From contig DYON01000046.1 in NCBI GenBank assembly GCA_020720525.1, positions 1 to 13,197 of the forward strand: a stretch of DNA of 13,197 bases, given 5' to 3'. Numbering within the stretch: position 1 is the stretch's first letter; each line of letters begins with the position of its first letter. Positions 6,764 through 13,197 of the stretch are shown piece by piece. Origin of the DNA: Acetofilamentum sp. Lineage in GTDB: Bacteria > Bacteroidota > Bacteroidia > Bacteroidales > DTU049. A program made the position numbers and the translations under genes. The notes beneath the pieces were generated by a model. The model was not told the origin of the DNA. It saw only the letters and a program-made list of their open reading frames with translations, and made no database searches.

Positions 6764-9700
6764 TAATTGTTTCTGATTAAAGTTACAACGCCTTTAAGAA
6801 GCTTTTCGCCACCTTCGGGCAAAGCCAGCCTGATAACATAGTAATAGGTGCCAGGTTCCACAAAATCTCCTTTGTAGCGACCATCCCAACCATCGGTACC
6901 ACGGTAAATTTGCAGTCCCCAACGATTAACAATTTCTAAATCGAGGCCATCCACAAATACATCGTTGTAGCTGTCGTTGTCGGGTGTAAAAGCGTTTGGA
7001 ATGGGAATGATATTCATAATAATTGAATCGCCTGGGCTGGGGCAAATGCCGTCTGAAACTTTTACGCTAACGGTATCGTAGTTGTTCAGGCTGTTTGTGA
7101 TGAAAACATTTGAAGCCGATTGTTGAACAACATGGCTGTTAACCGAAAAAGTATATTCGGGATATGTAGCCGGAGAGGCAGTGAATGTAACAATTTGTCC
7201 AACAAAAGCCGTATTATTACTCATGTCGGAATTGAGAAATACATATGGCAAGCTGTTCATACCAACATTAACCGACGCAAAACCGCCTGCATTGTGGCAT
7301 CCGTTGGTCGAAATATTCTCGGCATAAACGGTTGTTGGATTGCTTATTGGGCCAAGCCATAAGGTGTCGCCCGTTCCCATCAAATTGCCACCAGGCGAAT
7401 CGTACCAATAAATAGTAGAACCGTTTTGATTGTATAGCACATAAACAAAACCGTCTTCGCTTTCGCAAAACGATGGATTATTGCTTGCCAAAACTGGATC
7501 GAGAGGCGAAGGAAGCACTGGGACAAGGTGGAAAATGTTGGCAGAGCAACCATTGTTGTCCGATACAATCAATTCTACAGGGTAATAGCCTCCCTCAACA
7601 TAAATATGCTGTGTGGTTGATCCAGAAGCTGTGTTGCCATCGCCAAATGTCCATTGCCAAGTACTGATAATTGAACCCGTGTTTACAAGTACAGAATCGT
7701 TGAATGTTGCAGGTGTTCCAGCACAAACTGTATCGAAAGTGAAGTCCATTATTATAGCTGGACTAATGTTGATGGTTTGTGCTACCGAATCTAGGCAACC
7801 ACGCGAATTGGTAACTATAAGAGTTACATTGTAGGTGCCGGCACTATCGTAGTAATGAATTGGATTTTCTAATGTTGAGTAATAACTATCGCCGAACCTC
7901 CAATAATAGTCAGTAATATTTCCACCATTTGCAAGCGAGAGGTTGAAATAGTTGGTTGTGTCGCCTGCACAAAAGTCCAAAATACTCATCAATGGCGTTG
8001 GCAACGAATCGATTGCTGCAAAATGAACGATGCTGTCGATGCAACCATGAATATCGGTAACTGTTAGAGTTACAGGGAAAACACCATAGCTCGAATAGGC
8101 ATAGGTTGGGTCGGAAAGAGTGCTTGAGCCAACACCATCGCCAAAATTCCAGTTGTTTGCCGATATTGTGCCTCCATTGCTATAGCTAAAGTTGTTGAAA
8201 GGAGTTGAATTTCCAAAGCAGATGGTGTCCATTGTGAATTCGGGAACTGGTAGTGGATACACCATTACAGGTTTTACTGTTGTGTCTTTGCAACCATTGG
8301 CATCTGTGGCAATCAATTGTGCAAAATATTGATATATAAAAAGGTTTGTATCGGGGTAAATATAGCTAACCGTATTACCTGAAGCAATTCCTGTACTGTC
8401 GCCAAAATCCCAATCCCATTGTGTTACTAAACCTCCAGTGCTAGAAGTATTGTCAATCAAATGCGATGGAAGACCAAAGCAAACCGAATCGCTCAAGAAA
8501 TCGACAACGGGTTGTGGATTAAGTAAAACAGCTTGCGTAATGGTGTCGCGACATCCATTGCTATCGGCAACCATCAAAATCACATTGTAAAAGGTTGGAT
8601 TGGCAACAGCATTGTATAAATAATCGGGGTTTTGAATGGTGTCGGTTCCACTGCCATCGCCAAAATTCCAATTCCAAATAGCAAGCGGACCTCCAGCCCA
8701 AGTTGAATCGGCAAAAAAGGTAGTATCTCGCGAACACGATGTTGTAGCAGCAAAACCAGCAACTGGCTTTGGATTGAGTCGTATTGTACTATTAACTGTA
8801 TCGATGCATCCATGCGAATCGGTGACAATTAGAGAAACATTATATAATGTATCGCCTGGATAAGGATAGATATGTATCGGATTTTGCACTCCCGACGATT
8901 GCGTATCGCCAAAATTCCAATTCCATCCTGAAATAGTCGAAATTGGATTGGAGCTTGTGTCGGCAAATGTTACTGGGAGACCTTGGCACGCTTGTGTTGC
9001 TGCAAAACCAGCTGTGGGAAGGGTGTAAATATTTACTGTGCGAATTAGTGTGTCGCGACAAGTAAGATCGTTCTCTGCTATCAGCGTGATTGTGAACGTT
9101 GTATCGCTGAAGTAGTAATGCGGATTAGGATTTTGTACACTATCTGTTGTGCCATCTCCAAAACTCCAATCCCAGCTAAGAATGTTGCTGCCTTGTGTTG
9201 CTACCGATAAATTGTTGATAAAAACGGTGTCGCCAAAACAAATATGTGGCGCTGTGAATGAAAGCGCAGGCAGCGAATCGATTCGAATGGGAACTGTTAT
9301 TTCGTTGTGGCATCCGTTTGTGTCCCAAACAGTTAGCATAGCGCTGAAAGTACCAGCATTGGGGTAAATGTGTGTTGGGTTTTGAATCGAGTCGATGTTT
9401 CCATCTCCAAAAGCCCAATCCCAATTGATTATTGAAGCAGGCATGGGAATAGAAACGTCGAAAAACGAAGTCTCAAGTTTATAGCATACCGTGTCGCGTG
9501 TAAATGCAGCAACTGGAGGTACATAAATGTCAATTGATTTCGAAATGGTATCGGAGCAACCATAAGGCGAAGAAACAATTAAACTGATGTTAAAATTTCC
9601 CACCGTATCATACGGGTGAAGAGGATTTTGAATTGTGGTATCGGTTCCGTCGCCAAAGTTCCAGTACCAATTGCTAATATTTCCATTGACAGCTGGGGCG

Positions 9701-12570
9701 TTAATGCTACTGCTATCGGTGAAATCGACTCCATATCCCACACATCCAGTCGAAAATCCGAAATTGGCAACTGGCAAATCGTAAACGCGTATCGGTTTCA
9801 CTACCGTATTTCTACAAGCATTGGAGTCGATAACCGTAAATGTTAAATTGTATAGACCTGGTGCACTGTAAATGTATGATGAAGTTTGATTTGTATCAAT
9901 ATATCCATCACCATAGTTCCAAATCCATTGTGCCAAGCCTGTATCGGTTGGCATACTTAGATTGCTCGGAATAAGAGAGTCGTTGAAACATACATTGCTG
10001 ATTGCAAACGAATCGATAGGTAAATTGTGTACAAGCACAGGACGATTGATGGTGTCGCGACAGCCATCTGTATTGGTAACAATGAGTCGCGAAATCACGG
10101 AGCCAGGATTAGCATAAAGATGCGCTGGGTTGCTTTGCACCGATGAATTGCCATCGCCAAAAGTCCAGTTGTTTACCGAAATTGCAGCGCCTCCATTTAT
10201 TGAAGAGAGATTTGCAAAATGTGTTGTGTCGAGCAAACATACCGAATCGGTTGTAAAGCCTGCAATTGGATTGATGTGAACTACCAATGGATTTGAAACC
10301 GTATCGGTGCATCCATAAATATTGGTGATGATGAGTTGCGGATTGTATGTTCCTGGCGGAGTGTATGAGTGAATTGGATTGGTGGTTGTGCTTGTAGGCG
10401 AACCATCGTCGAAGTCCCATTCATAGTTGAGCGAAGTAGTCCAGTACCATCCATCGCATTGGTGAGTTGGATAGCAATTCCAGTTCCAACCGTTCCAACA
10501 GCAACCAAAATGATGATGAGCAAGTGAATATGGCGATGAACTACTATTGCTAAAAACAATATCGAGATTTTCACATGCCAACGAATTGGAATAGGTCGCA
10601 GACGGCTTTGGATATGCAAGCACTTTTTTAATATTGCTTGTGTTGTAGCATCCATTTGCATCTGTTACTCGAAGTGTAACCCAATATTCGCCATGGGTTG
10701 GGAAAAGATGATCTGTGTTGGCATTGGGATCGGCAGGTGAGCCATCGTCGAAATTGTACGACCAAGCAACCAGCGAAGCACTATCTAAGCTAACTGTAGA
10801 AGTGTTGGTGAAAGGTATGCTATCGTATTCGCATCGGTTCGAGAAAGTAAAATTTGGATTAGGTAAATGCCAAACATACACTGGTTTGGTTATGTTTTCG
10901 ACGCATCCATTGCTGGCATATACAGTTAATGTAGCCGATTGATTTCCTGGAGAAGTGTATGTTGTAGTTGGATTGGTAGCAGAAGAAGTGGAAGGAGATG
11001 CAGCACTAAAACTCCAAGCGTAAGAAGATATATTAATAATGGTATCTCCACTCAAATTGGTGAAGTGCATCAACTCATGATTGGCACATACAGTGTCTGC
11101 AACAAAATCGGGATATAAATCGCCAATGGTAATTATGCGCGTGTAAGTAGTGCTGTCGCAACCAAATAGAGAACTATTGTATGCGGTAAGAATAACACTA
11201 TAAATTCCTGGTGTTGTGTAAGTGTGGTTAAGAGTTTGTTGGGGACTACTTGTACTGTTAACGTACGTAAATCCTGTTGCTGTTCCATCACCCCAATCCC
11301 ATCTATATCTCGAATTTGGATCGGCTGCACATTCATTTCTTGCGCTATAGTTGTAAAATGTAATAGGTGTATTTATACAGGTTGGCGATGTATGTGTAAA
11401 AGCTGCTTGTGGTGCTTTGTAAATAACTATTGGCGACCAAGTCACAGTTGATGTGCCACAACCATTACTTACAATTAGTGAAATAATTGCATACGGACTA
11501 TCAGGTTTGGTTGTACAAGTTGGATTATTATATGTATGCGAATATGAACTTCCAGGCGCTGTGCCTATGGGCAAATTCAAAGTTGGAGTGCCATCGCCCC
11601 AATTAATTATAGTGCTTGTTGAACTGGAAATAAAAGAACTGTTGTTGGTAATAGATACATTTAATGGAACGCAACCCTTGTTTGTACCTCCGGGAGGTCC
11701 AACAATACCTGCGTTAGGAATATTTTCTACTAAAACAGTGGTGTCGAAAACAGTAACACAACCGTTTATACCAGTACTGGTAATTTGCACGGTAAATGTA
11801 CCCAGCGTGTTATATATATGTGTTAAAGAGGCAAATGAGCCGATATTTGTATTTGGACTTCCGTCACCCCAAACTATTTGATAGTTTGTAATAGATGTAC
11901 TGTCTGGCGAATAATTTAGAACCACTAAAGTGTCTTCTGTAATGGTGTCGTACGAACAATGATTCCAGCCTCGTGGATCACTAAAAAAGACAGAAGGTTG
12001 CTCTTTTATGGTAATCGTTTGCGAATTGGTAGCTGTACAGCCTATTATGTCGGTAATAGTAAGTGTAGCTATAAAGTCTGAGTCGTTAATTCCATAAGCA
12101 ATATAGGTATGTGTCGGGTCTTGTAGCGAACTACTGTTGCCATCGCCCAAATTCCATGAATAGCTCAATCCAGTGCCAGTTGATGTGTTGGTAAACGATA
12201 TCAAAGAGCCTGAGCATACATTGTTGGGTGCAAAATTGTATCCAGCTACTGGAACTGGATATACAGTTACATTGTGGTAAACGGTGTCCATACAACCCCC
12301 ACTTCGGGTGATTACAAACATTACATTGTAAGTACCTGCAGCAGCATATACATGGGTTGGGTTGTTGATAAATGCTGTATTGCCATCGCCAAAGTCCCAT
12401 TCCCAATTGGTAATTGTACCAAGGCTTGAAGAGGTGTTTGTAAATGCAATGCTGAAAGTTCCACAGGTTTGTGTGTAAGAAAAATCAACAGAACCAGGAC
12501 AAGCAGCTTTCGATTCAAATGCTCCCAAAAGAAAAGAAAGAAATAACAGCAAAAGTGAATGTGTTTTCAT
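6763..12570 (-). CDS. Giant secreted PKD-repeat protein with T9SS type B sorting domain (SprB-like adhesin)
   Basis: The 1935-aa (about 200 kDa) protein starts with a signal peptide (1-22, MKTHSLLLLFLSFLLGAFES then KA-A). About 19 PKD-type beta-sandwich repeats follow (about 27-1695, usually 80-90 aa each), with the core W-x-(F/W/Y)-GDG and an N-P-x-H-x-Y motif. Nearly all carry one Cys near the start and one in an N-G-C-x-D context, probably a disulfide per repeat. Repeat 6 lacks GDG and repeat 8 has a Cys/His/Trp-rich insertion. Residues 1696-1854 form Ig/PKD-like domains, and 1855-1935 the type B C-terminal signal. No catalytic domain is visible. The protein is expected to be exported through the outer membrane and displayed as an adhesin or surface filament; this is inferred from architecture and from the PorE-like and PorP-like genes downstream. 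The binding target is unknown. Confidence 0.93.
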   Translation of the reverse strand: MKTHSLLLLFLSFLLGAFESKAACPGSVDFSYTQTCGTFSIAFTNTSSSLGTITNWEWDFGDGNTAFINNPTHVYAAAGTYNVMFVITRSGGCMDTVYHNVTVYPVPVAGYNFAPNNVCSGSLISFTNTSTGTGLSYSWNLGDGNSSSLQDPTHTYIAYGINDSDFIATLTITDIIGCTATNSQTITIKEQPSVFFSDPRGWNHCSYDTITEDTLVVLNYSPDSTSITNYQIVWGDGSPNTNIGSFASLTHIYNTLGTFTVQITSTGINGCVTVFDTTVLVENIPNAGIVGPPGGTNKGCVPLNVSITNNSSFISSSTSTIINWGDGTPTLNLPIGTAPGSSYSHTYNNPTCTTKPDSPYAIISLIVSNGCGTSTVTWSPIVIYKAPQAAFTHTSPTCINTPITFYNYSARNECAADPNSRYRWDWGDGTATGFTYVNSTSSPQQTLNHTYTTPGIYSVILTAYNSSLFGCDSTTYTRIITIGDLYPDFVADTVCANHELMHFTNLSGDTIINISSYAWSFSAASPSTSSATNPTTTYTSPGNQSATLTVYASNGCVENITKPVYVWHLPNPNFTFSNRCEYDSIPFTNTSTVSLDSASLVAWSYNFDDGSPADPNANTDHLFPTHGEYWVTLRVTDANGCYNTSNIKKVLAYPKPSATYSNSLACENLDIVFSNSSSSPYSLAHHHFGCCWNGWNWNCYPTHQCDGWYWTTSLNYEWDFDDGSPTSTTTNPIHSYTPPGTYNPQLIITNIYGCTDTVSNPLVVHINPIAGFTTDSVCLLDTTHFANLSSINGGAAISVNNWTFGDGNSSVQSNPAHLYANPGSVISRLIVTNTDGCRDTINRPVLVHNLPIDSFAISNVCFNDSLIPSNLSMPTDTGLAQWIWNYGDGYIDTNQTSSYIYSAPGLYNLTFTVIDSNACRNTVVKPIRVYDLPVANFGFSTGCVGYGVDFTDSSSINAPAVNGNISNWYWNFGDGTDTTIQNPLHPYDTVGNFNISLIVSSPYGCSDTISKSIDIYVPPVAAFTRDTVCYKLETSFFDVSIPMPASIINWDWAFGDGNIDSIQNPTHIYPNAGTFSAMLTVWDTNGCHNEITVPIRIDSLPALSFTAPHICFGDTVFINNLSVATQGSNILSWDWSFGDGTTDSVQNPNPHYYFSDTTFTITLIAENDLTCRDTLIRTVNIYTLPTAGFAATQACQGLPVTFADTSSNPISTISGWNWNFGDTQSSGVQNPIHIYPYPGDTLYNVSLIVTDSHGCIDTVNSTIRLNPKPVAGFAATTSCSRDTTFFADSTWAGGPLAIWNWNFGDGSGTDTIQNPDYLYNAVANPTFYNVILMVADSNGCRDTITQAVLLNPQPVVDFLSDSVCFGLPSHLIDNTSSTGGLVTQWDWDFGDSTGIASGNTVSYIYPDTNLFIYQYFAQLIATDANGCKDTTVKPVMVYPLPVPEFTMDTICFGNSTPFNNFSYSNGGTISANNWNFGDGVGSSTLSDPTYAYSSYGVFPVTLTVTDIHGCIDSIVHFAAIDSLPTPLMSILDFCAGDTTNYFNLSLANGGNITDYYWRFGDSYYSTLENPIHYYDSAGTYNVTLIVTNSRGCLDSVAQTINISPAIIMDFTFDTVCAGTPATFNDSVLVNTGSIISTWQWTFGDGNTASGSTTQHIYVEGGYYPVELIVSDNNGCSANIFHLVPVLPSPLDPVLASNNPSFCESEDGFVYVLYNQNGSTIYWYDSPGGNLMGTGDTLWLGPISNPTTVYAENISTNGCHNAGGFASVNVGMNSLPYVFLNSDMSNNTAFVGQIVTFTASPATYPEYTFSVNSHVVQQSASNVFITNSLNNYDTVSVKVSDGICPSPGDSIIMNIIPIPNAFTPDNDSYNDVFVDGLDLEIVNRWGLQIYRGTDGWDGRYKGDFVEPGTYYYVIRLALPEGGEKLLKGVVTLIRNN
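6766..7008 (-). other. Type B C-terminal sorting domain (CHU_C / gliding motility-associated)
   Basis: Residues 1855-1935 hold the hallmark IPNAFTPDNDSYNDVF, then LEIVNRWGLQIY, WDGRYKGDFVEPGTYYYVIR and the terminal LKGVVTLIRNN. This matches the gliding motility-associated C-terminal domain that directs T9SS export and attachment through PorP/SprF-like proteins. The stretch between NDVF and the NRWG strand is shorter than usual: only VDGLDLEIV separates them, where many members have about ten more residues. Confidence 0.93.
7009..7485 (-). other. Ig-like / PKD-like linker domains before the sorting signal
   Basis: Residues 1696-1854 differ from the PKD repeats. The first part (NPSFCESEDGFVYVLYNQNG, then STIYWYDSPGGN and NPTTVYAENISTNGC) looks like the Ig-like domain that often precedes CHU_C domains. 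The second (GQIVTFTASPATYPEYTFSV, then NSLNNYDTVSVKVSDGIC) resembles a common beta-sandwich in T9SS substrates. They probably form the membrane-proximal stalk. Confidence 0.7.
7486..12492 (-). repeat. Array of about 19 PKD-type protein repeats
   Basis: Read by eye from the translation, residues about 27-1695 split into 19 units, each opening near a Cys and ending in a hydrophobic strand plus P-x-P-x-A-x-F-like linker (VPVAGY, KPVAGF, LPVPEF). Repeats 9-19 are regular at about 82-88 aa, whereas repeats 3-5 and 8 are longer. At the DNA level the copies are well diverged apart from the short W-x-F-GDG segment (plus strand CCATCGCCAAAATTCCA and variants), so this is an old array with limited recent homogenisation. 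Confidence 0.85.
10441..10518 (-). other. Cys/His/Trp-rich insertion within PKD repeat 8
   Basis: Residues 685-710 form an insertion of roughly 30 residues between the FSNSSSS strand and the YEWDFDDG core of repeat 8. The 26 residues contain four Cys (690, 691, 699, 705), four His (685-687, 703) and five Trp (692, 695, 697, 708, 710), unlike anything else in this protein. It could be a metal-binding or disulfide-knotted loop, or a ligand-binding tip. The function is not known. Confidence 0.8.
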
Positions 12571-12592
12571 AAGCTAAAATTGATTATCCCTA

Positions 12593-12623
12593 CAAAGGTA
12601 CTATGTTATGTAATGTATTGCAA
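12593..12623 (-). promoter_or_regulatory. Promoter of the PKD/OmpA/PorP operon
   Basis: On the minus strand, TTG (12623-12621) and TACCTTTG (12600-12593) are separated by 20 nt, a close fit to the Bacteroidota -33/-7 consensus. The predicted leader is about 15 nt long. No other convincing promoter is seen within the three-gene operon, so this one probably drives all three. Confidence 0.75.
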
Positions 12624-13070
12624 CTATAGGAGGTTTACAAATGGTTAACATGCAAGTATCTATATATTAATATCTGAAGCAATTATTGTTTCTATTGTAA
12701 ATAATGAAATGGGGCAAATGTTTGTAAAACAAGTGTATATGGTCTGATGTCAACAGAACTATTTGCTATTGGGATCGATAAATCGAGTATTTTTTTTTAA
12801 GCAAAAAATTAAAGCTGAATGATTATTGACTATATGGTTTTTTAGCAATTTCATATTTTGGAGTGCTGGATGAGAAGGTTGGTTGATATGAAAGTAGGGT
12901 GTCGGAAAATCATTTAGGCAACTTTGATGAAATTTGTATGGAGGAGTGCGTGAATGGTTGATAATTTATATATTAATAATTACTCGTAATGTCATTTTTT
13001 CACAGGAACTACTAAATATATAATTTCATTGCAATTATAATGCTACTCTCAGTTCTATTTGACTAAATAT
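12624..13070. other. AT-rich non-coding region upstream of the operon
   Basis: No plausible gene was seen on either strand; all open frames are very short. It holds a small dyad TCGAT-AA-ATCGA (12775-12786) followed by a T-run, too weak to call a terminator, and a 12-mer TATATATTAATA occurring twice (12661-12672 and 12967-12978). The region may hold upstream control sequences or decayed DNA. Confidence 0.5.
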
Positions 13071-13197
13071 CGATGAGGCGATTATGCGATGAGGCGATTA
13101 TGCGATTATGCGATGAGGAGATTATGCGATTATGCGATGAGGCGATTATGCGATGAGGCGATTATGTGATTATGCGATGAGGCGATTATGCGATTAT
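13071..13197. repeat. 8-bp tandem array with 64-bp higher-order period
   Basis: Sixteen head-to-tail 8-bp units of two types, A = GCGATGAG and B = GCGATTAT, fill the last 127 bases (the first unit lacks its leading G). The order is A B A B B A B B twice over, so the two halves (13071-13133 and 13134-13197) repeat each other. Only two B units deviate, by one base each: GAGATTAT at 13118-13125 and GTGATTAT at 13166-13173. The array runs off the window end, so its full length is unknown. It does not look coding, since the 8-bp period shifts frame and stops occur. Confidence 0.95.

Noticed and set aside
12775..12796. Possible terminator with dyad TCGAT-AA-ATCGA and T-run
   Set aside because: A 5-bp AT-rich stem with a 2-nt loop cannot form a stable hairpin, and no gene ends nearby.
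13071..13197. CRISPR array
   Set aside because: The repeats are 8 bp and contiguous with no unique spacers, so this is a minisatellite-type tandem array.

Overview
The window looks like a piece of a Bacteroidota chromosome. The evidence is a set of -7 promoter boxes of the TAnnTTTG type, a type B (gliding motility-associated, CHU_C) C-terminal sorting domain, and a PorP/SprF-family outer-membrane protein, all typical of bacteria with a type IX secretion system (T9SS). Shine-Dalgarno sequences are weak or absent, also usual for the phylum. Species cannot be told from the sequence.

Layout from left to right. (1) Positions 1-291 hold no protein gene. They carry a 55-bp perfect direct repeat and a 133-nt nested palindrome (159-291) that folds on paper into an outer stem with three inner hairpins. 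It ends exactly where a tRNA-Ser(GCU) gene begins (292-378, minus strand). (2) A minus-strand 623-codon gene encodes a membrane-anchored CapD/WbpM/PglF-type nucleotide-sugar 4,6-dehydratase, likely for surface polysaccharide or glycan synthesis. (3) A divergent plus-strand gcvT encodes the T-protein of the glycine cleavage system. The two promoters overlap back to back, with their -33 elements in the two arms of a perfect dyad. (4) A bidirectional terminator separates gcvT from the converging three-gene operon that fills most of the window. (5) That minus-strand operon reads, in transcription order, a 1935-aa secreted PKD-repeat protein with a T9SS type B sorting domain; a PorE-like TPR/beta-propeller/CRD/OmpA protein with an extra SPOR-like C-terminus; and a PorP/SprF-family protein. 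(6) About 500 bp of AT-rich non-coding DNA follows, then an 8-bp tandem array (13071-13197) with a higher-order 64-bp period, cut off by the window end.

The three operon genes make a coherent unit. By analogy with characterised T9SS cell-surface systems, the PKD protein is the exported adhesin or filament, the PorP/SprF-like protein is its outer-membrane partner, and the OmpA-family protein ties the complex to peptidoglycan. The first two genes overlap in TAATG and the last two are 8 nt apart, so matched production is likely. The least ordinary features are the nested palindrome beside the tRNA, a Cys/His/Trp-rich insertion in one PKD repeat, the symmetric divergent promoter and the hierarchical tandem array.
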